DNA of 64,000 nucleotides from Flavobacterium ginsengisoli (GTDB taxonomy: Bacteria > Bacteroidota > Bacteroidia > Flavobacteriales > Flavobacteriaceae), in the NCBI RefSeq assembly GCF_029625315.1, contig NZ_CP121110.1, forward strand, positions 1,417,501 to 1,481,500, read 5' to 3'. A model generated the notes under the pieces. That model did not search any database and had not been told where the DNA came from. It saw nothing but the letters and a program-made list of their open reading frames with translations. Of this stretch, positions 40,514 to 50,343 are shown piece by piece. Position numbers and translations under genes: made by a program. The stretch's first letter is position 1. Each line of letters begins with the position of its first letter.

Positions 40514-42036
40514 ATGAAAAATTTATCAATCTCATTATTAGTCAGCCCTTTTTATATTGGCAAGCTGTAACAATGACGAAAATTCAAACAGCACTCCCGA
40601 AGTTGGTGCAAATGAAAATCCTGGAACTTTTAAAGAAATTGGTTCTATTACAATTGGCGGAGAAGCCGCTGCAGAAATCTCGGCTTACTGCGAAAAAACA
40701 AAAAGACTTTTTACTGTAAATAACAGCGGTGTAAATCAAATTGATGTTATCGACATCTCTGATCCGACAAAACCTCTTAAAATAGGACAAATTAATTTGG
40801 CTACATATGAAGGCGCTGCAAACAGTGTTTCTGTTTTTGACGGAAAACTTGCTGTAGCTTTAGAATCTACAGTAAACAAACAAGGAAACGGTAAAGTAGT
40901 TATTTTCAACACTTCAGATTATAGCTTAATTAAGCAAGTTACAGTTGGTGCATTGCCCGATATGATTACTTTTTCTCCTGATGGAAAATACATCATGACC
41001 GCTAACGAAGGTGAGCCAAATACTGATTATTCGCAAGATCCAAACGGAACAATTTCGATCATTGAAACTAGTACTTATAATGTAACAACTTTAGATTTTA
41101 GTTCGTTTGCAGGTCAGGCAGAAGCACTGAAAAAAGACGGATTTAGAATTTCAAAATTTGCTAAAACTAGTTTCGCTCAAGATATCGAGCCAGAATACAT
41201 CACCATTTCTGACGATTCTAAAACGGCTTGGGTAACTTTACAAGAAAATAATGGTGTTGCAAAGGTCGATTTAACTTCTAAAACTATTACAGCAATTTAC
41301 CCTTTAGGTTTAAAAGATTACAATACTGCTGAAAATGCAATTGATGTTAGCGATAGCGACAATAAAATTGCATTCAATCCATGGAAAGTAAAAGGTCTTT
41401 ATATGCCAGACGCCATCAGCCATTATACTGTAAACAATGTTCCTTATTTTGTAACCGCTAATGAAGGTGATGCAAGAGAATATACTGCTTACACTGATGT
41501 AAAGCGTATGAAAAACATGACACTTGATGCAACGGCTTTTCCAGATGCTTGCTACTTTAAAATTAGATGCTAACATGGGAAGATTAAACCTTGTTGCTGA
41601 TATGGGAGATACTGACGGAGATGGAGATTTGGACGAAATGGTAAGTTTTGGAGGTAGATCATTTTCTATTTGGAATGGAAACACTGGAAAAATCGTTTTT
41701 GACAGTAAAAATGATGTTGACAAAAAAACAAATGAAATTGGCACATACGATGACAAAAGAAGCGATGACAAAGGTTCTGAGCCAGAAGCTGTGGTTGTAG
41801 CTAAAATGGGAAATCAAAATATTTTATTTGTTGGTTTAGAAAGATCTGATGCTTTTATGGTTTATGATGCAACAAACCCAACTTCTCCACAATATTTACA
41901 AACAGTAAAAACAGGAGATGCTCCAGAAGGTTTATTATTTATTCCAGCTTCAAAAAGCCCAACAAAAAGAAGCTTATTAGTAGTAAGCGACGAAGGTGAT
42001 GGAACTGTTAAAATTTATCAGCCAGATTTGAAATAA
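40514..42036 (+). CDS. Choice-of-anchor I beta-propeller lipoprotein (two GC-loss breaks)
   Basis: The repaired protein has 508 residues. I start it at the ATG at 40514, giving the lipoprotein signal MKNLSISLLVSALFILASC. The body has propeller-like repeats such as VNQIDVIDISDPTKPLKIG, matching choice-of-anchor I proteins, which are often annotated as alkaline-phosphatase-like or mesenchyme-type surface proteins. Breaks lie at AGCCC (40544-40548), repaired by AGCGCCC, and at GCTTGC (41547-41552), repaired to read PDALATLKLDANMGRLN. Function is unknown; it is probably anchored in the outer membrane. Confidence 0.83.
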
Positions 42037-42057
42037 TTAATATTTTTTCAGGATAGC

Positions 42058-42090
42058 AAAAGGACAAAATGTGAATTTTGTCCTTTTTTT
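42058..42090 (+). terminator. Terminator after the choice-of-anchor gene (AAAAGGACAAAAT type)
   Basis: AAAAGGACAAAAT (42058-42070) pairs with ATTTTGTCCTTTT (42075-42087) around GTGA, followed by T. A nearly identical hairpin stands at 43771-43800. Confidence 0.9.
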
Positions 42091-42238
42091 TCGCTTTCTA
42101 TTAGACTAATTTTAACGGATTTACATAATTAAAAGCCAAAAGATGGGAATTATGTAAGAGTATATACAACACATTCTAAGATTCGACTTCTAATTTTGTT
42201 CATGAGTTTAAAATAAAAACAATTTAATTTTTGATATC

Positions 42239-43498
42239 ATGAAAAAGAAATTAGTATCAGCCTCTCTATTATTACTATCTTTTGCGGCAGGCGCACAAAA
42301 TATGGCTACGACTTCTACAAAACCTAATGTAGAGCAAGAATACAACAAATGGTCAATTGAACTTAATGGTGGTGTTAACAAACCAACAAGAGCTATGACT
42401 CCAGGTTATACTACTGAATCATTAAACTTTTTTCACGGTGATCTAGGAGTAAGATATATGTTTAATCCAAAATTTGGTTTGAAATTAGATGTTGGTTACG
42501 ACCAATTTAAAGAGAAAAAAGATACTCCAGATTTTGAAAGCCGCTATGTTAGAGCAAGTTTACAAGGGGTTATCAATGTTGGACGTGCATTAAATTTTGA
42601 AACTTGGACAAACACAATTGGTCTTTTAGCACATGGAGGTTTTGGAGTTTCTCAAATTAGCACTGAAACAGGATTTGGAGGTCAAGATTACATGGCTCAC
42701 GGAATTGCCGGTTTAACTGGACAAATCAGATTAAGTGACCGAGTAGCTTTAACAGGAGATCTTACTGGAATTATAAACGGAAGACAAAACTGGAACTTTG
42801 ACGGAATGGGAAACACAACAACTGGTTCTTTTGACGGTATTTTACTGAATGCTTCTGTTGGTTTAACGTTCTACTTAGGAAAAAACCAGAAACATGCTGA
42901 CTGGGTTGGTGAAGAAGATAGAATTGGCGAATTGGAAAAAAGAGTGGACTTAATCGAAACTGGTCTTATCGATTCAGACAAAGATGGAGTTGCTGATTTA
43001 TACGATTTAGAACCAAACTCTATTGCCGGAGTTGCTGTTAATACAAAAGGGCAATCTATTGATAATAATCAAAATGGTGTGCCAGATGAGCTAGAAAGCT
43101 ATTTGGATAAAACTTACGAGAAAAAAGGTGCTGGAACAGCTACAAACAATACTGTTGAAGAATTAATCAACGGTGGTTATGTAAATGTTTATTTCGATTT
43201 CAACTCGTCTAAACCTACAAACGCTTCTTTATCTGGTGTAGATTTCTTAGTGAAATATTTGAAAAACAATCCTGGAAAATCAGCAGATATTATTGGATAT
43301 GCTGACGAAATTGGAAACTCAAACTACAATGTTGAGCTATCAAGAAAAAGAGCTGAAGCTGTTAAAAAAGTGGCTGTAAATGCAGGTATTGATGCTTCAA
43401 GATTGAATGTAATTGCTAACGGAGAAGATACTTCTGTTAACAAAAATTCTAAAGAGGCACGTCAGATCGTGAGAAGAGTTACTTTCCAAGTGAAGTAA
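42239..43498 (+). CDS. OmpA-family outer membrane protein
   Basis: The 419-residue protein has a signal peptide (LVSASLLLLSFAAGAQN), an N-terminal beta barrel of about 200 residues, a thrombospondin-3-like calcium linker (DSDKDGVADLYDLEP, DNNQNGVPDELE) and a C-terminal OmpA peptidoglycan-binding domain (IIGYADEIGNSNYNVELSRK). It links the outer membrane to the cell wall. It has its own terminator, and a large palindromic element follows. Confidence 0.95.
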   Translation: MKKKLVSASLLLLSFAAGAQNMATTSTKPNVEQEYNKWSIELNGGVNKPTRAMTPGYTTESLNFFHGDLGVRYMFNPKFGLKLDVGYDQFKEKKDTPDFESRYVRASLQGVINVGRALNFETWTNTIGLLAHGGFGVSQISTETGFGGQDYMAHGIAGLTGQIRLSDRVALTGDLTGIINGRQNWNFDGMGNTTTGSFDGILLNASVGLTFYLGKNQKHADWVGEEDRIGELEKRVDLIETGLIDSDKDGVADLYDLEPNSIAGVAVNTKGQSIDNNQNGVPDELESYLDKTYEKKGAGTATNNTVEELINGGYVNVYFDFNSSKPTNASLSGVDFLVKYLKNNPGKSADIIGYADEIGNSNYNVELSRKRAEAVKKVAVNAGIDASRLNVIANGEDTSVNKNSKEARQIVRRVTFQVK

Positions 43499-43522
43499 TT
43501 TATATATAAAGCTAAAAAGCAG

Positions 43523-43558
43523 AAAAGGAGCTATTTCGTATTGAAATAGCTCCTTTTT
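43523..43558 (+). terminator. Terminator after ompA-like gene
   Basis: AAAAGGAGCTATTTC (43523-43537) pairs perfectly over 15 bases with GAAATAGCTCCTTTT (43543-43557), with a GTATT loop. Confidence 0.92.
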
Positions 43559-43602
43559 ATTATAAAACAGTATTTTAAAAATAGATTTTGAATACTTATT
43601 TG

Positions 43603-43765
43603 AAGCTTCGGAGAAGCGAAATATTTATAGCAAACAATATGCGTTTACGATATAAAGCTCCAGTGGAACAAAATGTTCTTTTACAATCTAATACATGTCG
43701 CTCCACTGGAGCTTTTTCATTTTGTTTTATTGAGGTGCTATAAATATTTCGCTTCTCCGAAGCTT
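43603..43765. repeat. Nested palindromic element with 30-bp perfect inverted repeats
   Basis: Bases 43603-43632 and 43736-43765 are exact reverse complements over 30 bp; the arm holds AAGCTTCGGAGAAGCG and AATATTTATAGCA. Inside, AAAGCTCCAGTGGA (43654-43667) and its complement (43702-43715) form a second perfect 14-bp stem. No ORF is present. The gap 43499-43821 holds only this, the OmpA terminator and the next hairpin. It may be a non-autonomous mobile-type element, but no transposase is seen. Confidence 0.82.
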
Positions 43766-43770
43766 ACAAA

Positions 43771-43803
43771 AAAAGGACAAAATGTATATTTTGTCCTTTT
43801 TTA
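43771..43803 (-). terminator. Terminator after N-carbamoylputrescine amidase (AAAAGGACAAAAT type)
   Basis: AAAAGGACAAAAT pairs with ATTTTGTCCTTTT around GTAT. The sequence is the same as the hairpin at 42058 except for the loop. It can stop transcripts in either direction. Confidence 0.88.
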
Positions 43804-43821
43804 TATTTTAGATAAATCAAA

Positions 43822-44713
43822 TTATTTATCAATTGCTCTTTTTGTAATGTCTCCAAAAGCATCAATTCTTCTATCTCTGAAGAATGGCCAGTTTTGACGA
43901 ACATTTTCTTGTAAATCTAAATCAACCTCAGCAATTAAGATTTCTTCTTTATCGTGAGAAGCTTGAGCCAAAATTTCTCCTTGCGGTCCAGCAATGAAAG
44001 AAGCTCCCCAGAACTGAATTCCTTCTGTTCCTTCAAGATATTTTTCTAACCCAATTCGATTAGCTGCCGCTACGAAAACGCCATTAGCAACTGCATGACC
44101 TTTCATAACATTCATCCAAGCGCCATATTGGTTTTCTCCGTACTGTTCTTTTTCTTTAGGATGCCATCCGATTGCTGTTGGGTAAAATAAAACCTCAGCA
44201 CCTTTAAGAGCTGTAATACGAGCAGCTTCTGGATACCATTGATCCCAGCAAATTAAAGTTCCAACTGTTCCTTTTTTAGTTTCAATAGCTTGGAAACCTA
44301 AATCTCCTGGTGTGAAATAGAATTTCTCATAGAAATGTGGATCGTCTGGAATATGCATTTTACGATATAAACCAGCTTCAGTTCCGTCAGTATCAATAAT
44401 GTAAGCACTATTATGATAGATTCCAGCCATTCTTTTCTCGAAGAAAGGAACAATAATTACTACTCCTAATTCTTTTGCCAATTCGCTGAATGCAATAAAT
44501 GAAGTGCTGTACAATGGCTCTGCTAATGCAAAATTATCTACATCTTCACTTTGACAAAAATAATGACTGCTATATAATTCAGGCATTAAGATAACTTCTG
44601 CACCTTGACTTGCAAGCATCTCTTACCCAACTGATACATTTTTTAAGATTATTTTCGGCAACATCATTCAGATTTAACTGAATAACCGATATTTTATACT
44701 TTCTTTTCGCCAT
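43822..44713 (-). CDS. aguB: N-carbamoylputrescine amidase (GC-loss frame break)
   Basis: This nitrilase-superfamily enzyme converts N-carbamoylputrescine to putrescine, CO2 and ammonia. Its Glu-Lys-Cys triad is visible in ILMPELYSS, YRKMHIPDDPHFYEKFYF and GTLICWDQWYPEAAR. The start is at 44713 (MAKRKYKISVIQLNLNDVAE). The frame is lost at GCAAGC (44612-44617, plus strand); adding GC gives RDALASQGAEVILMP and 297 residues. Agmatine deiminase at 39289-40329 makes its substrate. Confidence 0.93.
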
Positions 44714-44950
44714 GACATAAAATTTAGAGTGCAAAAGTAGTAAATTTTAAAGGAATGTCAAAGTTTGCAAATCGGTCTAATATTAAATTAAAGATCATTT
44801 CACGTTAGCGAATTCTTCTAACTGTAAACTAACATTCTCATTCTATTTGTTCTTCTGCAACTTCATTTTTATAAAATCGAAAAAGCCACTTTTCATCGAT
44901 TTAAAATCTATGAAAAATGGCTTAATTTAAGATTATATTGTTTAAAACCG

Positions 44951-45364
44951 TTACTGGATAACTAATGTTTTAACCAAGAATTCTGTTTCTGATTTTTTGA
45001 ATTTAATTTCGAAAGTTCCTTTTGACTGCGGTGAAAATGTATAAACAGTATGCAGTGCAGTTGGCGTTTGATTAGCACAAGTTTCCTTCGGATATTTAAC
45101 CTCTATTTGAAATCCGCTCTCTTTACCAATAGATATATCACTAATTCTATCAAACTGCCCACAAGCGTTCTCGGCTATAAAAGAAATTTCAAAATTAATA
45201 TCAACCCCTACTTTTCCTGTAGATGGACCTGAAATAGCAGTAACATCTGCAGCTTTTGAAATAGTTTGCGGTGTTTCTTTCTTATCATCATCGCTACTGC
45301 AAGCAACCAAAGAAACAGCTAAAAATAGCACTGCCAAAACTGATTGTAATCTAAAAATTCTCAT
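44951..45364 (-). CDS. Small lipoprotein, paralogue 1
   Basis: The 137-residue protein has a lipoprotein signal ending VSLVACSSDDD, so Cys becomes the lipidated N-terminus. The mature part is an Ig-like beta domain with the conserved pair SGPSTGKVG and KGTFEIKFKKSETEFLVKT. It is about half identical to paralogue 2 (45531-45941), with conserved Cys in ENACGQFDRIS and PKETCANQ. An ECF-like promoter (45391-45417) precedes it. The function is unknown. A hairpin near 44880-44925 may end the transcript. Confidence 0.82.
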   Translation of the reverse strand: MRIFRLQSVLAVLFLAVSLVACSSDDDKKETPQTISKAADVTAISGPSTGKVGVDINFEISFIAENACGQFDRISDISIGKESGFQIEVKYPKETCANQTPTALHTVYTFSPQSKGTFEIKFKKSETEFLVKTLVIQ

Positions 45365-45390
45365 ATAAGTAAATTAATTGTTTTATTATG

Positions 45391-45417
45391 TAGATGGTGC
45401 TAAATTACAAAGGTTGC
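45391..45417 (-). promoter_or_regulatory. ECF-sigma-like promoter of lipoprotein 1
   Basis: On the minus strand, GCAACC (45412-45417) is followed after 15 bases by CATCTA (45391-45396). The start codon is 27 bases on. The same layout precedes paralogue 2. AAC-type -35 and CGTC-type -10 boxes are usual for extracytoplasmic-function sigma factors. Confidence 0.6.
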
Positions 45418-45453
45418 TTGAAATAATGCAAAATAATTTTAGTTTGTCAAAAA

Positions 45454-45499
45454 AAAGCCATTTTGCATTGATTAAAAGTAATCTTAGCAAAATGGCTTT
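45454..45499 (-). terminator. Terminator after lipoprotein 2
   Basis: AAAGCCATTTTGC (45454-45466) pairs over 13 bases with GCAAAATGGCTTT (45487-45499), with a 20-base loop and an A run on the left. Confidence 0.8.
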
Positions 45500-45530
45500 C
45501 AACCTAAAAAAATATCAACTAAGCTTGTTG

Positions 45531-45941
45531 TTAGTCTATAACTACTTTTTGAGTAAGGAATTCTGTTTCCGATTTTTTAAATTTAATTTCAAAAGTTCCT
45601 TTTGCGAGAGACTTAAATTTGTATACAGTCTTTTTTGGTTCTGGCACTTGTTGCGTGCAAACTTGTGAAGGGTATTTTGCAATTACTTGTAAACCTTTTA
45701 CAGACCCAATTGTTACTTCTGAGATTTTATCAAATTCTGCGCAAGCGTTGTCTACTACATACGTCACATCGTAGCTTAATTCATCATTTACTTTACCTGT
45801 TGCTGGACCTTTAATTTCGGTTACTAAAGCAGCTTTTGATGTAGGAGCTGGTGTTTTGTTGTCATCGTCATTACTGCATGAAACAAATGCAATTGATAAA
45901 AATAATACTACTAAAACTGATTTTAATCTAAAACTTTTCAT
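45531..45941 (-). CDS. Small lipoprotein, paralogue 2
   Basis: The 136-residue protein has a lipoprotein signal ending IAFVSCSNDDD and the same Ig-like domain as paralogue 1 (GPATGKVNDELSYDVTYVVD, KGTFEIKFKKSETEF). Paired Cys in VDNACAEFDKIS and QVCTQQVPE match those of paralogue 1. It arose by tandem duplication. Its own promoter (45973-45999) and terminator show that the two are separate transcripts with the same control. Confidence 0.82.
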   Translation of the reverse strand: MKSFRLKSVLVVLFLSIAFVSCSNDDDNKTPAPTSKAALVTEIKGPATGKVNDELSYDVTYVVDNACAEFDKISEVTIGSVKGLQVIAKYPSQVCTQQVPEPKKTVYKFKSLAKGTFEIKFKKSETEFLTQKVVID

Positions 45942-45972
45942 ATAAAATAATAATTAATTGTTAATTACTATG

Positions 45973-45999
45973 AAGACGGAACAAGGTTGCAATGGTTGC
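45973..45999 (-). promoter_or_regulatory. ECF-sigma-like promoter of lipoprotein 2
   Basis: On the minus strand GCAACC (45994-45999) is followed after 15 bases by CGTCTT (45973-45978). The start codon is 32 bases on. A second GCAACC at 45985-45990 lies in the spacer but is too close to a -10 box. The rest of the gap 46000-46210 shows nothing I can name. Confidence 0.62.
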
Positions 46000-46210
46000 T
46001 TTAAGAAAAATGTTAAAAATTTCACCAAAACACTAAACAACTATAAATCAACATCTTATTCATGTAAAAAAAAGTCAAGATTTACCGATATTTCTTATAT
46101 AAAATAAATATTTCTGGTTTACTTCTTATAGAAACAGCATCATTTTTTGAACGTCTCAAAAGCTATCGGGACTCAACTTGATCTGAAAATATTACCTTCT
46201 GCCACAAAAA

Positions 46211-46238
46211 AAAACATCAGCCTTTCGACTGATGTTTT
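46211..46238 (-). terminator. Terminator after the DUF808 gene
   Basis: AAAACATCAG (46211-46220) pairs with CTGATGTTTT (46229-46238) around an eight-base loop. An A run to the left gives T on the minus strand. Confidence 0.87.
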
Positions 46239-46258
46239 TTATTAATTGGAAGCAATTT

Positions 46259-47143
46259 TTAAACCGCTGATTCTTTCTTTTTAAAGATTTTTTTGAAAAG
46301 ATTTACTATCGCCAATACAATAAACCCTATGATAAGGCCAATTGCAAATTCTTTTATAATAGAAGGAAAATTTGGTAGAAGGTGATGAAAAAATTCAATA
46401 TTATGAACGAATAATCCGCCTGAAACCATAATCAAAGCAATTGTACCTATTATGGTTAAAGCTTTAATCACTTTTGGAAGGGCTTGAACTAATACATTTC
46501 CAATACTTTTTAAAAGGCTTTTTTCTTTTTTACTACTCTGAATCATTTTAAAACCTACTTCATCCATACGAACAATAATCGCTACGATTCCGTAAACTCC
46601 AATTGTTGCTATAACAGCGATGATGGAAACGGTTATAATTTGTGATACTAATGGTTTCCCGATTACAGTTCCAAGAGCAATGATCACAATTTCTACAGAA
46701 AGGATAAAATCAGTTACGATTGCCGATTTTACTTTTTCTTTTTCAACTAGCAAAATTTGTTCTTCGGTAAGTACTTCATCAGTTATTCCTTCAGATTCTT
46801 CGTGTCCGTGAGGAACTATAAATTCGTAGATTTTTTCTGCTCCTTCATATGCTAAGAACAATCCCCCTAATACTAAAATTACCATAATCGCAATTGGAAA
46901 AAACGCGCTTAACAAAAACGCAATTGGAAGAATAATAATTTTATTTAATAAAGAACCTTTACTAATTGCCCATAAAACTGGAAGCTCTCTAGATGAAGCA
47001 AACCCTGAAGCTTTTTCGGCATTTACTGCTAAATCGTCGCCTAGAATTCCGGCTGTTTTTTTTGCGACAACTTTACTCATTACTGCCACATCATCCATAA
47101 TTGCGGCGATATCATCTAATAGAGCGAAAAAACCTGAACCCAT
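46259..47143 (-). CDS. DUF808 family inner-membrane protein (YedI-like)
   Basis: The 294-residue protein begins MGSGFFALLDDIAAIMDDVA, a clear DUF808 signature, and has about six hydrophobic segments. A conserved cytoplasmic loop follows near TAGILGDDLAVNAEKASGF. The function of the family is not known. It is preceded by a 39-residue membrane protein on the same strand and has its own terminator. Confidence 0.93.
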   Translation of the reverse strand: MGSGFFALLDDIAAIMDDVAVMSKVVAKKTAGILGDDLAVNAEKASGFASSRELPVLWAISKGSLLNKIIILPIAFLLSAFFPIAIMVILVLGGLFLAYEGAEKIYEFIVPHGHEESEGITDEVLTEEQILLVEKEKVKSAIVTDFILSVEIVIIALGTVIGKPLVSQIITVSIIAVIATIGVYGIVAIIVRMDEVGFKMIQSSKKEKSLLKSIGNVLVQALPKVIKALTIIGTIALIMVSGGLFVHNIEFFHHLLPNFPSIIKEFAIGLIIGFIVLAIVNLFKKIFKKKESAV

Positions 47144-47252
47144 TTTTTTAAATTTATTTTTAGTGATGCGAATCTAGACATTTTGACTTAATTTGCCCAA
47201 TAATATCGTATCAAAGTTTGAGTTTTTATTCGTAATTTTCTGTAATGTGCCT

Positions 47253-47372
47253 TTAATTGCACTGTCCTAAAAGAACCCATAAAATAATAAAAACTATGAT
47301 TGTCCCGAAGCAGCCTCCGCCTAGTTTTTTAGCGCCATATCCTGCAAGTAATCCTCTAAATATATTGTTCAT
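47253..47372 (-). CDS. 39-residue membrane microprotein
   Basis: A short ORF starts MNNIFRGLLAGYGAKKLGGG, then one hydrophobic span (CFGTIIVFIILWVLLGQCN). The glycine-rich, positively charged N-terminus and single C-terminal span suggest a small inner-membrane protein. It lies in the gap between clpB and the DUF808 gene on the same strand, 109 bases from the latter. I think it is real because of the sharp amphipathic-to-hydrophobic pattern, but I cannot name a family. Confidence 0.55.
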   Translation of the reverse strand: MNNIFRGLLAGYGAKKLGGGCFGTIIVFIILWVLLGQCN

Positions 47373-47486
47373 GATTTTTAATTTTAGTTAATAAATTGCT
47401 GATTTTTATTAATTTAAAATTGGTTCTTTTTTTCAAATTTCTTGTTATATCAATTGTCTAAAAAGTTTCAGAATTTTGGGCAAAAA

Positions 47487-47515
47487 AAAAGCATCAGTAA
47501 AAAACTGATGCTTTT
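47487..47515 (-). terminator. Terminator after clpB
   Basis: AAAAGCATCAG (47487-47497) pairs with CTGATGCTTTT (47505-47515) over 11 bases, with a run of A to the left. Confidence 0.9.
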
Positions 47516-47537
47516 CTAAGATTAACATGAAAAAAAA

Positions 47538-50139
47538 TTAATTAGCTGTTTGGTTTCTAAAAACTAACTTGCCATCGAAAGCATCCAATAAAATGATGCT
47601 ATCTGTTGTTATGTTTCCTGCCAAAATTTCTTTTGACAATTGATTTAAAACTTCTCTCTGAACAACTCGTTTTACTGGTCTTGCACCAAACTGAGGATCA
47701 TAACCTTTGTCTGACAAGTATGCAATAGCTTCTGGAGTTGCATCCATTGTAATGCCTTGCAGAGCCAACATTTTGGTAACGCTCTTCAATTGCAAGCTCA
47801 CGATTCTTGAGATGTTATCTGCCGTAAGCGGCGTAAACATTACGATTTCGTCAATACGATTTATAAATTCTGGACGAACCGTTTGTTTCAACAATCCTAA
47901 AACTTCGTTTTTAGCCACTTCTGTTGCTGCTTCAACACCGCCCTTTAGATTTTCGAATTTCTCCTGAATAATTTGGCTTCCCATATTAGAAGTCATAATG
48001 ATAATCGTGTTTTTGAAATCGGCCAAACGTCCTTTGTTATCTGTTAAACGACCTTCATCAAGAACTTGCAATAAAATATTGAAGGTATCTGGATGCGCTT
48101 TTTCGATCTCGTCTAACAAAATCACAGAATATGGTTTTCTACGAACAGCTTCTGTCAATTGTCCACCTTCATCATAACCTACGTATCCTGGAGGTGCACC
48201 CACTAAACGACTCACGCTGTGACGTTCTTGATACTCACTCATATCGATACGAGTCATTGCATTTTCATCATCAAAAAGATATTCGGCTAATGCTTTTGCC
48301 AATTCGGTTTTACCCACTCCAGTTGTTCCTAAGAATAAGAATGTTCCAACAGGTTTTTTCATATCCTGTAAACCGGCGCGACTTCTACGTACTGCATCAC
48401 TCACTGCTTCTATCGCTTCTTCCTGACCTACTACACGTTTGTGCAATTCATCTTCCAAATGCAATAGTTTTTCTCTTTCTGTTTGAAGCATTTTTGTAAC
48501 AGGAATTCCTGTCCATTTTGCCACAACTTCTGCAATGTCTTCTCTAGTTACTTCTTCTTTAATTAAAGAGTTTCCAGATTGAAACTCTTGCAATTGTTTT
48601 TGCAATGTTTCCTGACGTTCTTGCGCTTCTTTTATTTTTCCGTAACGAATTTCGGCTACTTTTCCATAATCACCATCACGTTCAGCACGTTCAGCTTCAT
48701 ATTTGAAGTCTTCTATTTCGTGTTTTACAGCCTGAATTCCATCAACGATATCTTTTTCTTGTTTCCATTTTGCATAGATTTCGTTTCGCTCTTCTTTCAA
48801 GTTGGCCAATTCCATACCTAAAATCTTAAGCTTGCTTTCTTCTTTTTCACGCTTAATGGCTTCAATTTCAATTTCTAACTGCATGATTTTACGATCCAAA
48901 ACGTCTAATTCTTCTGGTTTTGAATTGATTTCCATACGCAGTTTAGAAGCTGCTTCATCCATTAAGTCAATCGCTTTATCTGGCAAGAAACGATTCGTAA
49001 TATATCTTTGCGAAAGTTCAACTGCTTGCAATAATTGCTTCGTCCTTAATTTGAACTTTATGGTGTGTTTCATATTTCTCTTTAATTCCTCGAAGAATTG
49101 AAACCGCACTTTCTGTATCTGGTTCGTCGATTAACACTTTTTGGAAACGTCTTTCAAGCGCTTTATCTTTTTCAAAATATTTTTGATATTCATCTAAAGT
49201 TGTAGCACCTATTGCTCTCAACTCTCCACGAGCCAAAGCTGGTTTCAAAATGTTTGTCGCATCCATTGCGCCTTCACCTCCACCCGCTCCTACAAGCGTA
49301 TGGATCTCGTCAATAAACAGAACGATATCTCCTTCTGCTGATGTAACTTCTTTTACAACCGATTTTAAACGCTCCTCAAATTCTCCTTTATACTTCGCTC
49401 CGGCAATCAAAGCTCCCATATCTAGTGAGAAAACGATCTTTTCTTTTAAGTTTTCTGGAACATCTCCATCCACAATTCTATGTGCTAAACCTTCTGCAAT
49501 AGCTGTTTTACCAACACCTGGCTCACCAATAAGCATTGGGTTGTTTTTGGTTCTACGAGTTAAAATTTGCAACACACGACGAATTTCTTCGTCACGGCCA
49601 ATAACTGGATCTAGTTTTCCTGTGCGTGCTAATTCGTTTAGATTTTTTGCATATTTATTTAACGAATTATATGTCTCTTCAGCAGAAGCCGAAGTTACTC
49701 TTTCGCCTTTACGTAATTCTTCTATTGCTTTGCTTTTAGACCTTTTCCTGTTACCCCTTGATCTTTTAAGATCTGAGAAACTTTACTTTTTGAATCAAAA
49801 ATGGCTAAAATTAAATGTTCGATCGAAACATATTCGTCGTTCATTTTTTGTGCAATGATTTCTGCTTCATTCAAGGCTTTGTTTGCATCTCTCGAAAGCA
49901 TAACATCACCTCCTGAAACTTTTGGAAAACTCTGAATTGTAGCATCTAAAAGCTGTAAAAATAGCGGCACATTTACATTTAATTTTTTCAGAATAAATGG
50001 TGCAACGTTTTCATCAACTTCAAAAATAGCTTTGAAAATGTGTTCATTTTCAATTTGCTTGCTGGCCATTTCGCTGCGCTAATTGCTGCGACAACTGAAT
50101 GGCTTCCTGCGATTTAATAGTAAACTTATTTATATTCAT
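47538..50139 (-). CDS. clpB: ClpB disaggregase (three frame breaks)
   Basis: ClpB, with DnaK, rescues aggregated proteins after heat stress. The repaired protein has 868 residues: N-domain, AAA1 ([18 protein letters not shown]), middle coiled coil and AAA2 ([19 protein letters not shown]). The start is at 50139 ([19 protein letters not shown]). Breaks are at GCTTGC (50057-50062) and GCTTGC (49024-49029), both repaired by adding GC ([26 protein letters not shown]), and at about 49733-49736, where AAA needs AAAA ([13 protein letters not shown]). The three repairs add five bases and give an exact frame. Confidence 0.95.
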
Positions 50140-50343
50140 ATTTTTTCGATTTGATTGATTTAACTGTTTGAAAATTATAGGATTAAAGTTACGATTTATT
50201 GAGCTAAGTTTTTAACTCAAAATAATTTAACTTTGCATTGAAATAGACAAATTATATTCCACAGTAAAAAAACAGACAAAATGACATTTAAAATCAAGTT
50301 TTTCTTGTTTTATCATGTCAAAAAGTCATAAACAACGCCAAAT

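Noticed and set aside
41310..41771. 153-codon minus-strand ORF over the choice-of-anchor gene
   Set aside because: It is the antisense of a propeller coding sequence; no promoter or homologous feature.
43603..43765. Insertion sequence
   Set aside because: There is no transposase ORF and no visible target duplication; it is only an inverted-repeat element.
49250..49858. 202-codon plus-strand ORF over clpB
   Set aside because: It spans the antisense of the ClpB AAA1 domain and is Ser/Pro rich, as expected for the shadow of a coding gene.
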